Assembly (NCBI GenBank): GCA_027924645.1
Contig: BSBN01000293.1
Coordinates: forward strand, 8,766,501-8,830,500
DNA from: Cunninghamia lanceolata
Lineage: Eukaryota > Streptophyta > Pinopsida > Cupressales > Cupressaceae
Reading direction: 5' to 3'
DNA length: 64,000 nucleotides
This document shows, in pieces, positions 45,212-56,036 of this stretch. Each line of letters starts with the position of its first letter. Position 1 is the stretch's first letter. The notes beneath the pieces are model-generated. The model was not told the DNA's origin. It did no database searches and saw only the letters and a list, made by a program, of their open reading frames with translations. Both the position numbers and the translations under genes were made by a program.

Positions 45212-45229
45212 ACTTAATTTTTTTTAAAA

Positions 45230-45278
45230 TTAATTTGGCCACTTTTTGACCCCCCACCTTCTTGCACTTACCCATGTG
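45230..45278. repeat. Right terminal inverted repeat, copy 2
   Basis: Read inward on the minus strand it gives CACATGGGTAAGTGCAAGAA, then GGTGGGGGGTCAAAAAGTGGCCA. It pairs with the left end at 31804 and matches 20958-21006. The bases outside are ATAATTTA. Confidence 0.78.
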
Positions 45279-47669
45279 ATAATTTAATAACTCTAAAGAA
45301 AATTGTTAACAAGATAAATTGGATAACATAATCACATTAACATCAAAGACTATATAATAATCCCAATATCTTTTATTACTAATAAGTTTAGTGCTTATCT
45401 AAATCATTGAGCACTTGGATTAGCCACTCCCACCCTAGGAAGATTTTAGTGGTCTTGGCCCTCATAGCTATGGCATATTCCAAAAGGAATCAGTTCCTTT
45501 CATAACACAACATATTGCTATGCTCTACACAAGTGTTGGTTTAATAAAACAATGCTCAACAAAAGTGCACACCAAGCTCTAACCAAGAACATCTCAAGTG
45601 TATGATGTACCCTGAGTTAGACACACACTTACTTTTCTATTTTGGGGGAAAAGTCACATAACAAGGTGTAAGGGAATATTGGACAAGTGTCACAGGAGTC
45701 AAAGATGTGTTGGAAAAGTGTACCACATGGATATGGATGCCCATCTCTTGTTGCTTTCTCTAGAAGTGTCCTTCATGCTTGTATCTCTCTATAAATAAGG
45801 TGCTTGTTGGTGTAGTTTGTATGGTTGATTTGTAGGTATTGTTATGCTACCGAAATTACTCTAGATACTATGTGTTGGTGAACTCCTAGAAGAGCTTGGC
45901 TATGTAATTGTATTGTAACCATTATTTGATTACTAAATAATACATTGGGATGTACTTTGGAGTGTGGGGTTTTTTACCTGAAAAGGTTTTCCCCCCATAC
46001 ATCATGTGTTATGGTATTGCTGATTTGATTTATGTTGTGTATCTTCTTCTATGTTACTATAGAGATTAAAATTTTGCATAACTCTCCTCTCATTAGTTCA
46101 ATGTAGGAAGCTATTTTGCATACCTTGCTTCCTTTCACAAATCACATGTCTCTCACAAACATGTTGAACATGTTCGATCTACTTTCACAACCATTGCTTT
46201 TCTGTGATTGTCTTTGATATTAGTAATTTGTAGTCTATACACATTGTGCATTTCATAAATAGATAATACTTCTTCCAATACATATCTTGTGAGACATGAA
46301 TGGACCAAAAGTATGAAAATCAAGTCTCTCCAATGCCTTGCAATGTTTTGTGAAGAGTGCTATTTCTCTCTTCCTTCTTATTGAATCTACTGCATGTATC
46401 AAAGTCTACATCCTCTTCCCAAAAATGGATGTATTTCATCATCTATTAGCATTGATGTCCTCAAAATCCATCGTATTGGTCAAACATAACCTAAAGAGAT
46501 GTTGTCTCTTGAATTGCAATGATTGCAACATATACAGAAAATGGAGGCATAATATCATCAAGGTCCTCATAGTTAATTTGCCCACAATCTTTTCTTTGTT
46601 TTAGATTATATCTCTATCTCACATGGGTAATAGACTATTCATATAAATATTCAAATATATCAAATTCAAATACCCTCTTTTGAAATGTATATAGATTTTA
46701 TTTTAAAAGCATATATGTTATATTTCTTTCTTTCATGCTTTATCACTATGTAAATATTTTTAGGAAATGTCTCCTCAAATATAAAAAACATATGGATTTC
46801 ATTATTAAAATGGTTCCTTTGATATCACATGAGAGATGATATTCTCAAGAGGTTTCCATTGATTTCTCCACCTAGAAGATCAAAGTTTTTAACAATCGAA
46901 TGAGCAGCCAAAAAGGTTTTATATAAACAATTAAAAATAAATTTATATAAATACTGATTTTAAGAGCAAAAATTAATTATAAATGTTATATACTTGAGTA
47001 GTTATACAAAAATTGTTGACTACAAGATTAATGCAAACTTTGTAACAAGAAACCATAGTTTTGATGGCCTTTTAATGCAAATTAGTTAGATCTTAAGGAA
47101 CCTACGAATTTATGATCATAGATGTCCATAGGCCAAAACTTGAGGTATAGGAATCCTATTTATCTCCAAGTGTTACATGATTAGTTCTGTTGCCTCTCTC
47201 CTTTAGGTAGGACAAATTGCTTAGGTACCTTATGTCAATGTGTCATCTACATAGTCACTTTATGTGTTGAGTTAGCATTGTGTTTCTATAAGAACATTAG
47301 AACATAGCATATAGGAAGAAAGAAGGGGATATAGAGATAGGGGGATATAGAGATAGAGGGATAGAGAGGGAGGCAGATGGGAGAGATAAAGAGATGCAAG
47401 TGAACTCAGGTGCAATGCATGAACAAGAATCTAGAAAGGGGATGGATACAAATAGAGACTACACACCAGACGTGAAAGCTCACATATTTGAAGTACCTAC
47501 TAAACAAAACACAAGAATCTAAAATCCATTAAGAGTATGCAAATTGGTTCACAACACCCAAAAAAACAAAAAAAAATACATATACCATAGGCATACAACA
47601 TAATCATCATTCACCTAAAGACATGGCAATTGAACTTCACAACTCCTTGACATACCCATTGCACACCAA
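45279..47669. other. Noncoding flank with a decayed Copia-LTR-like end
   Basis: About 45800-46090 has GTGTGGGGTTTTTTACCTG, AAAAGGTTTTCCCCCC and a GTTATGGTATTGCTG-like word, in the order seen in the R/U5 part of plant Copia LTRs. I could not fix LTR ends. The rest is AT-rich without recognised genes. A purine-rich patch (GGGGATATAGAGATAGAGGG) lies near 47320-47400. Confidence 0.4.
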
Positions 47670-48150
47670 GGTGCGATTGCTAGTAAATATTAGGGTCTCA
47701 AAAGTTTCATTCAACCTTTCATTACTTTTTTAAAATTTTTGATATAATACAGAGCCATTTTAGTAGAAAATAGTGAAGAAGAGGAGAAATACTTATTTTC
47801 TTTCCCTTCTTTCATAGATGAGACACCGTGTTTCTTGCTTCTTTTTATAATCAGTAGAGATGGTCAGAATATTGTTTTAAATGCTTAGGTACATTTAATG
47901 CAATCTATACCTTTTTTTTGAAACATGTTATTGGCTTCTTGACACAGTACTTTAACATATAAAACTATGTACAGAGCCATTTAATACAGGTATAGCTCAG
48001 CAGGTTACAAACTATATGCAGACCCATTTATCTAGTGAACGATGCAGTTTCTTGTGTTGACAAAGTTTTATATCTTTAGCTTTTAATACAATACAAAAAA
48101 GGTTTATTGCAAGATCTTATGTATCCCCTCTTTTGTCATTTTTTTTAATA
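47670..48150. repeat. Duplicated segment, unit A (left part)
   Basis: 47680-47830 matches 54515-54680, and 47820-48143 matches 60610-60915. Unit A resumes at about 51040-51110, matching 60919-60975. The two units are thus one related sequence, each split by a LINE: unit A by the LINE at 48151-51039, unit B by the LINE at 54683-60597. Confidence 0.7.
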
Positions 48151-51039
48151 AGATCTTGAGGATATTTGCAATTGGTGGCCCATCATGCTCTTCAATGTCT
48201 CCTACAAAATCATTGTCAAAGCTCTTGCTCTCAAAATCTGCCACCTCTTATCCCAAGTTGTGCACCCTGAATAGACTAGTTTCATCAAATCTAGGTTCAT
48301 CCTGGATAACATCATTGCTATCTAGGAAGGTATGGAATGGGTGAGATGTTCTAACCAATAGGCCCTTTTCCTTAAGATTGATTTTGCCAAAGCCTATGAT
48401 TGCATTGAATGGCCTTTCATTTTAGCAATGCTTTCAAAACTTGATTTTAACCCAAATTTCCTCCAGTCTAGTAAAATGTTGTTTTTTGATGCCTCAGCTT
48501 GCATCAACATTAATGGTCATCAATCCCAATCCTTTGGTTTGTTCCATTCCATTCAAAAAGGCTGTCTACTTGCCCCTTCGCTCTATGTTTTGGTCGCTGA
48601 AGGGTTTCGCTATCTTCTTGCTCATTCCATTTCCCAAGGATTGGTTCATGGGATCTCCTTGCCCAATTCTTCCACTCAAATTGTCAATGGCCACCTTGCC
48701 AATGATTCCTTCCTTACCATGCTCGAAGAAGAGAATTTTGTCAAAGTTGCTTTGGAATGTCTTGAGACCTTTTGCTTGGCTTCCGGTTCAGCCATTAAGT
48801 GGCACAAAACCTTGTGTTATAGATAATCAGTTCTTCTCGGCCCCCTTTGGATTCAACGATATGGGTGGAAATGGATTGCACCTGGTGAAATATTTCAATT
48901 TCTTGGCATTCCTTTTAACTTTGAGGATTCTTTTATTGATCTCTAGCAAGTAGTTCTCTCTCGTATTGAGAATAAATTAGCCTTCTTGTATGTTCTAAGG
49001 TTCTCACAGTGACTCATGTGTAGTACTCTTCTTGTTGGGCCCCTTCCAAGGCCTCGTATGCTAAGTTGGAGAAATTACTCAAAGATGTCTTTGGGCATCT
49101 TCTAAGATCCATCACAGCTTTCACCGCGTTGCGTGGGAGTTTTGTTGTCTCCCAAGAGATTCTAGCGACCTTGGCCTTCTCTCTACTTAGCGGCAAGGTA
49201 CTTCTCTCTATGTCAAATGGATCATCCGTGTTCTTACTGGTAATGAGGCCTAGAAAATCCTCCTCAAGCATGATATTGAAGAAAGTTTTCCCACTCACAA
49301 ACCCTATTGGAAGGGAATTAGTCTCCCCACCCTTCTTATTATGCGAGAGCCTGTTCAGATTTTGGATACCTTTGTTGCCAAAAGCATATGGCATGCTTGG
49401 GACATGGTAAAACCCTAGATCCATTAGTCAAGGGATGGTTTTTGTGATGGGCTCTCCCTTAATCAACATAATATATGGTGGTCTCCTCTTTTTTCCAATA
49501 CTAGTTAGCCATTGGCTAAGCTTCCTTAGCTCGAGGCTAGTAGATTCCACAAGAAGGGTATTTAGACCTTACAAGATCTCTTTCATAGGCCCACCATGTG
49601 CATATCGTGGGAAGATTTTTGTGCTTGGTTTGACTTTCAAAACCATGACCGTGAAACCTACAACGACCTGGTGAGTGCCATTCCGACAGATATGCTTCAT
49701 AAAGTGGGTATCTGTTCTAATAAACCATGGTGGAAGGACTAGAAATGGTTTCCAAAAACCCCTTTTCAGAAACAACAAGCCTTAGCTTGGCTATCAATGG
49801 CTTTCACCTCATTTTCCCATGATTGATGCCCTAAATCAATGATGGCTTCTTTAGTCCTCAATAACCATTTGGCGTAAATCATTTTCTGCTATGTGGTCTG
49901 TAATTGTTAAACCCAAGCTTGCCCACTTTGCTTGGTGTATTATTTTCCAAGGCTTACCTGTGGGTGCTCAGATATTTCATTTGGGGATTCAAGACCCTTT
50001 CTACCCTTTCTGTGGGTAGGCTAAATCATTCTAGCATCTCTTTTGGTATTGTGTCAGAGCACAGTAGTTATGGACTAGTATCCACAATTTCTTTCAGCCA
50101 TTTCAGCCAAAGCCCTTCTCATGGCATATGGTTCTATTGGGAGACTCTCCCAGGATTCCCACAAAGTATACTTAGATTTTGCACACTTTCATGATGGAAA
50201 TCCTCTTTGGTCTATGGAAAGATAGAAATTCCTACATATTTTCTCACCACAAAATGGATACTATTGTTTCTTTATATTCTAAATCTATTATTTGTTCAAA
50301 TGTTCCTCTACAAATTCAAGTGTAAGCTAATAAAGTTACGCTTGAAGTTTCTCACCTTCAGGAGCTGTTGGACCACTGGGGCAATGCCCCTTGCACTGTG
50401 GCTTGTGTACCTCCCTCTCCCACTTCCTCCAGGGCCCAGTCACCTTCGTGGGGCTGGTGGCGAAGTAGCTCTACCATGGATTCTCGTCCCCATGCTCAAG
50501 CTACTCCCTATTGCAGCTCTCACCCTCTCCAGTGGTGGTTGTCCTCTCCCCCTCTGCAGGTTGGTCTGGGGTGGCCATCTAGTGGAGTTCTGGGGGGAGG
50601 AAGCGAAGATTATGGGTGACCTTCTGGTGGTTCCACTCCTAGAGGTGGTTTTGGTTAGCCCACTGATAATTCTAAATGGGTCCCGCATTTGGATTTGGCA
50701 TCTTCACCTCACCATGAAGATAAAAATGTAGAAACAGAAAATGATGATGATGGTTGGGCTCCTCCTGATGTCATCCCAGACCCCACTACTATATGAGGCA
50801 ACCTGGATGACAAGGATCCGCCATCCGCTAGCATTTCTCTGGCCACTTAATGGCCCTCTTTTTTTATTATTGTTTCTATTATGTTTTCTGACTTATGGGT
50901 GTAGCCCATGATTTTATGTCTTTCTAAGCCCTGCCCATGTGACTTTGGGGTGTGCCTTTTAATCAGCCACCCTTTTTTGTGGATATGTGTACTACTTTTT
51001 TCTATTTAATATAGATATAGTTGCTTATTCACCAAAAAA
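48151..51039 (+). pseudogene. 5'-truncated L1-type LINE (RT to 3' end)
   Basis: Homology to the long LINE begins at its position 57619, inside the RT domain, so the 5' half is missing, as is usual for target-primed insertion. The frame gives KIDFAKAYDCIEW, GCLLAPSLYVLVAEGF and, at the catalytic site, LAND instead of FADD (about 48695-48706), which would abolish polymerisation. Further down it matches the C-terminal Cys-rich/zf-RVT part of the long copy and ends at a TAA at 50848-50850. A 3' tail follows containing GCCCATGTGACT and GGGGTGTGCC. Many stops and frame changes are present. It sits inside duplicated unit A, and unit B provides the empty site near 60910. Confidence 0.85.
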
Positions 51040-51112
51040 CATTTATGAATAATGGTTTTATTGTTTTTAATATAAACTAAAAAGACTAAAAACTAAAAAG
51101 ACTAAAATACAT

Positions 51113-53800
51113 TATTCATACAAAAATGTGGATGGTAGAAGGTACACTTTTTGAGTCTAAGTGGAACCAAGCATAAATAATAAGATGATAGATCAAAATA
51201 AAGTTTAATAGGGTCAAGCTCAAACAAAAACAATGTCATTAGGAGGAAAAATCTCCAACATTAGGGGTGATCATAGTTATCTAATTTGCCCATACATTAG
51301 CAACGATGAAACCATAATCAATCAATTCTCAACCAGTGAAAGCACCATCTTCTTCTTGGTCTTCATCTGTAGTTTGTTGAGCACAAACATGAGAGATGGT
51401 TAGATCCAAGAAAATAATAAACTTGTTGGAATCTATCTTACCAAGGGAAATACACCCATGTGGAGAGGTTAATGGTGGACGAGAAGGCCTAGACCATCCA
51501 TGGGTAGCACAATCCTTGGGTCTTTTAGGAGGCTAAGAACTATGTGACCATGAGCCATAATCCCTTTTGACAAGATGGCTATGTCCATGTTTGCATCCAT
51601 GTGGAGGGGAGTTACTCTAGTAGGAGGCAAAGGGTGAGAGGATTCTAGCTATTGTGCAAGATGCATTATCCTAATAATATAAAAGCACCTATAGATAGGC
51701 AACTTCAAGTGTAATTTTGTTTGCTTTCACCTAAATCTGCATAAACACATTAGAGTAAATCACAACTTTATTATAAAGTGAAAAATGCATATCAATTGCA
51801 TAATCAATAAAAATAGACAAATATTTGTCTTTCCAAATGCTAAACCACCCTCAAAGCATGCCAATATAGGTAAATTTGAAAGGTAGGCAAGGCAAATCTC
51901 CCAGTAAAACCATATGCCATGAAAATGGGATAAGCCTGAATGGCTTGAAGAAGTCATGAATCTAAGTCCAAGTTTCCTAGGCTCTAGTGCAGAACCAAAA
52001 AGGGTGCTTGAGAGTGTCAAGTTGTCCATATAATGGACAATGGGGATTAAGAACTCCTAGATGAGACAACTAAGAGCCTCAGGGAAGACCTTGATAAAGA
52101 ATGCAATAGGTAAAATGAGCCAACTTGGGCTCAAGATAAGTTAACCAAATAGTCTAGAATCTATGGTACCAAGTGCCTAGAGAGGATTGGAGGTATCAGT
52201 GGAGATTTAACTAGGCCACCATGGAGAGATGAGACATAAGCCATAATACCATTTCCAATCCTTCCACAAGGGCTTAAAAGACCCAACCCTAATTTTGTGG
52301 ATCATGTGGGGAAGAATGACATCAAAAATTGTTTGGTATGTCTTATGCTCCTAGTTGGATTGCCAAAATTTCAATTTAGCCTCAATACAAGTCAAAAAAG
52401 AAATCGTGACTTCGTTGAAAAGATCTAGTAGAATTTTAATTCCTCTATTATAAAACCTCAAAGCTCAAACCCAAGGGGCTTTCGCTAGAAGTTGGTCTTG
52501 ACAAGAAAGAATCAAAGACCACCAAATAGATATCTAATTGATGGAAAAAAGAATTACAGAAGTCATTATCAACTCACAAAAGCTAAGGATTCATTAATTC
52601 CCAAGACATCCAAATGCTTTTGATTACAAAAAGTGCCTTGTATCTAAATGGGTTCCTTCTTAGTGAGGAGAGTATAAAGCACAAGGCCTTTCCAAGTTGT
52701 GTGCCTAGAGGGCCCTCCAAATGAAATACAATGTTGAATGAGGAGTTTCCAAGCATCCTCACCTTCCAATGTCCTAATAATCCATTTAACACAAAGTGCT
52801 AGAACTTGTCAACAGATTGAGAGTAAGCATAAACCCCCAACATCATGGGGGAGACAACAATAGTCCCAAGCCACATGATGAAAGCCTTTATTGCCTTTAG
52901 AAGAGGCTCAAAGAAAATTCCTAAGCAATTTCTCAAATTTCAAATAGAAGGCCTTAAAAGGGGCCCGACAAGAGGAATAGTAAACATGATTAGTTGTCAA
53001 AATCCTAGAACACACCTAGAATTTACTAAATAGAGAGAGACTTGGTGACCCAATAAACTATTTTTTTCTCAATTCTAGATATAACAACTCACCATAAGGC
53101 AATTTGAGAGGCTTGAAAAGCAAAGAGAATGCCCATAAATATGAAAATCTATCCATGATTAAAGTATTTCCAGCTAAAGGAATCTAATGATCCAGGCTTA
53201 CGAAGGAAACATTTTTTGTAGAATTAAGTCTTCTACAATTGAATATTCAAACCTAAGGCCATGCAAAATATGTTAAGGCAATGTAGAGATTGTTTGACAT
53301 TATCCCTTTCTTCAATTAAAGTGAGAAAGGAGTGACCTACAACTTGTGGCTATTAATGAGCTAGTTAGATGAATCAGGCAAGGCAATGCCCTTAACTAGC
53401 TTTTGGGAGATTGTGTGGGTCAAAAGATAGCCAAAGCCCTTAGTATTGAAAGCACATAGAGTGTAGGGCTATAGGGAAACTCTGGTGAACTAACCTGAAG
53501 AGCCCAAAAGAATTGGATTGCTAGTTATTAGTGGTGATTTAAGCAAAGGCATTAGTAAAGAGTATCTTGAATGAATGTACAAAGTAGGGTCCAAAACCCA
53601 ATGCCTAAAACATGGAAAAAGTGAAAGACCATTCAATATAGTCATGAGCTTTGGCAATGTCAATTTTGAGAAACATTGCAAGTTGTTGGGAGTGACGATC
53701 CATTCCATCCATGTTCCCAAAAATCAATAATGTTATTAAGGATGTACCACAACTTAATGAAACCAATAATGTTATCAAAGTATAGGTTCATCCGCACTCG
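51113..53800 (-). pseudogene. 5'-truncated LINE on the minus strand
   Basis: Minus-strand translation from about 53720 gives MEWIVTPNNLQCFSK, KAYDYIEW-like residues and SFGLFRLVHQSFPIAL, which are RT blocks. About 51950-51850 gives PFSWHMVLLGDLPCLP, matching the C-terminal region of the two plus-strand LINEs. The 3' end, with CCATCCACATTTTTGTATG read on the minus strand, lies at about 51113. It is a related but distinct family: the 3' tails differ. The remainder 52030-53490 is the same ORF2 with many stops. Confidence 0.72.
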
Positions 53801-54514
53801 ACATGCACAACAAATGTGTTGGCCTCCTTTCTAGAGAAGGAAGTTAATTACAAATATTCCTCCTTTAGACTTCTTAATAAATGTTCATAAGTTATGTCGT
53901 TTTATCACACTCAATGTAAGCAAACAAATAGTTGACTCATTTCCTTTCTTTCTTTCATACATTCACATTTCTCACCATTTGATTTGTCGATGCAACCATG
54001 TGGACAATCATGGGTCTATATACCGACTGATGCAAAGTGCTTGTCAACATTAAACAATAGTCTTAACATTGAACATGGTGTTTGTGATCATCTCACTACT
54101 AGCACCTTGAAAAGGGTTATTCTTAAACATCATCCACTTCAACAATTAAATGTTAACTTTGGCCAATAAAAATAGGACAAATATTTACCATTTTTTGGTG
54201 TGGATGAGTTGTAAAATTGTTGTTGATTATTTTACCATTAAAATGGACAATATTTGAGTAGAGTGCTTGAAGAGATTAGAGTAGGAGATCGCAATCACAT
54301 ATTTGGCCATGCAATTGACAAAACCCTTAAGCTCATGCCACTTACCCTTGTTGCTCCACATTAGGTCCTTTTGAGTTAATGGGACCAAAGAGAGACCTTC
54401 ACATACAACTCCAAAAACAAGATTAAATTAGGTGCCTTGCAAATAAGCCAAAGCTTTGTGTGTTGTTTGGTTGTAAAAGATTATGTACATTGAACCTATA
54501 AATCCAATTGCTAG
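53801..54514. other. Noncoding spacer
   Basis: Between the minus-strand LINE and duplicated unit B no gene or repeat is recognised. The 61-codon open frame at 53984-54169 has no supporting motif. Confidence 0.45.
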
Positions 54515-54682
54515 TTTTTTAAATATTAGGGTCTTCAAGGTTTCGTCAGCCTTTCATTTTATTTTTTTTAAATGATATATACAAGTTGTTTTAGTAGAAA
54601 ATATGTTGATCCTTGGTAGGTGAAATTGAAGCGAAGAGGAGAAATACTTATTTTCTTGCCCTTCTTTTTAAACATCAGACAT
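54515..54682. repeat. Duplicated segment, unit B (left part)
   Basis: It matches 47680-47830, including AAATATTAGGGTCT and GAGGAGAAATACTTATTTTC. It ends with AACATCAGACAT (54671-54682), the left target duplication of the LINE. The unit continues after the LINE at 60598. Confidence 0.7.
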
Positions 54683-54837
54683 GGGAAAGTTATACTTGAT
54701 GGAAGAAGTTTTTTGCTCTGCATATTTTTGAGTTTGGCCACCATGGTCTCTCTAAGTCATACCGTGCTCTAGGCACAAGAAGTATAGCCTTTTTTTTGCA
54801 GTCCGTCTGCATTTATTGTAGCTTTTTGGCCATTTAA

Positions 54838-56036
54838 ATGCCTCTTACCACTTCTAACCCAGAATTTGTTGCTAGTGTTTGTGGTTCTTTAGCTATAAAC
54901 AATGGCTCCTCCACCGACCAAGCATCCCCAGAAGTTTGTTCCAAAGGTGTTCCATGAGGTAAGCCCTTAGACTCTCCTACTGATGTGATCTTACCATCAC
55001 AAGAATTTGATACTGCTTGTTTATGGTTAGAGCAGCATATGCTCATTAGTTATTTTGTAGGGAGAACTCCCCCTGAATCTATGCTCAAAGAATGGGTCCA
55101 AAAGGCTTAGGTCCCTCATGGGGTCCGCCTTGATATGGTCCAGAATTTGACTAAAGGATTTTTCCTTTTCCACTTTGTGGAAGTTAGCCATGTTCAAGTA
55201 ATTTTGAATCATGGCCCTTGGTATGTTCGGTGACATGGGATTTTGTGTCCTCTGATCATACCAAAAGCAGAGTTCCTGTGTGGATTGAATTCCCTGGTTT
55301 GCCTTTTCCCTGTCTACACTTCCTGCATGACATTGCCTCTTCTTTAGGAAGAGTTATTTGTGTTGAACCTGATAGGTTCTTTCAAGCACACCCTCAAAAG
55401 TGTGTCTGTGTTGAGGTGGATCTTTCAAAAGACCTCAAGGAATTTATTGACATTCAAATTGGCCCCCTTCGGCACACCTAGAAAGTCACATACTTTAATT
55501 TGCCCAATACTTGCTATCACTATCAGTCAGCAGAGCATAAAATTAGGGATTGTCCTCTTGATGTGCCTAGAACCTGGGCTCCTCTCAGGGAGACTATACA
55601 GACACGCCCTATAGCAAACCATGTAGCAAATATGCCCAAGGAGATGGTTTCTAAACCAATGGACACTTGGGCTACTGTAACCAATCACAAACATAGAGTG
55701 AAACCCTCTATGGATGTTCTTAAACCCTCTGAAGCAGTTAAAGAGGTTTCAAAACTTTCTATGATTGGCAAGAAGGACAACAATACGAGTCCTCTTGTGC
55801 TACCTTTGCAGCAAGCACTGCCACCAAGGGCAAGATCCCCTGTCAACTCTTTTGTGATGCCTTGCAGGCGCTCTCATAGCCGTGAGCTTCCTGAGGAGGG
55901 AGAAATTATTCATGAGCTTAAGAAACATCATATCCCTCCTCTCCAATTTGGGTCAAACCCCACCAACTTTCTTCAGAATAGTTTTGCTTCATTTGGAAGC
56001 ATGGATTTTGAGGAGATGGTGGAGGATTTTAAATGA
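54838..56036 (+). pseudogene. LINE ORF1, RNA-binding protein, broken
   Basis: From ATG 54838 the frame gives MPLTTSNPEFVAS, then a conserved domain of the plant DUF4283 type (YFVGRTPPES, GFFLFHFVEVSHVQVILNHGPWYV). A frame change near 55220 leads into VPVWIEFPGLPF and CVEVDLSKDLKEFI. A knuckle CYHYQSAEHKIRDC follows (the second Cys is Tyr). The C-terminus is a polar tail ending EEMVEDFK. Such proteins bind the LINE RNA. In-frame stops occur at about 54958, 55108 and 55479. The terminal TGA overlaps the ATG of ORF2 in the sequence ATGA. Confidence 0.75.

Larger units (their letters stand above)
31804..45278. mobile_element. Giant TIR DNA transposon, copy 2, both ends present
   Basis: The 13,475-bp unit starts CACCATGTGGGTAAGTGCAA and, read inward from the other end, starts CACATGGGTAAGTGCAAGAA, so its ends are inverted repeats. 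The outside bases are ATAAATTA (31796-31803) and ATAATTTA (45279-45286), an 8-bp target duplication with one mismatch. Inside, left to right: two palindromes, telomere-like array B, only the last exon of the transposase-like gene, the ~360-bp satellite, a GCGCCTT-rich tract and the converging seven-exon accessory gene. The matching right end of copy 1 confirms that the terminus is a real element boundary. The superfamily is unclear. An 8-bp duplication fits several, including hAT, P and Mutator-like groups, but the ends and transposase do not match any I know well. The copy has no complete transposase. Confidence 0.72.

Noticed and set aside
31804..45278. Reading the giant element as an LTR retrotransposon
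   Set aside because: Its matching ends are inverted, not direct, and no gag, integrase or RT is found inside it.
45800..46090. A complete solo Copia LTR
   Set aside because: R/U5-like words are present, but neither TG...CA ends nor a flanking duplication could be fixed, so it is only mentioned as a possible remnant.
50207..50731. 174-codon plus-strand frame as a separate gene
   Set aside because: It lies in the C-terminal part and tail of the truncated LINE, in a shifted frame, with no independent motif.
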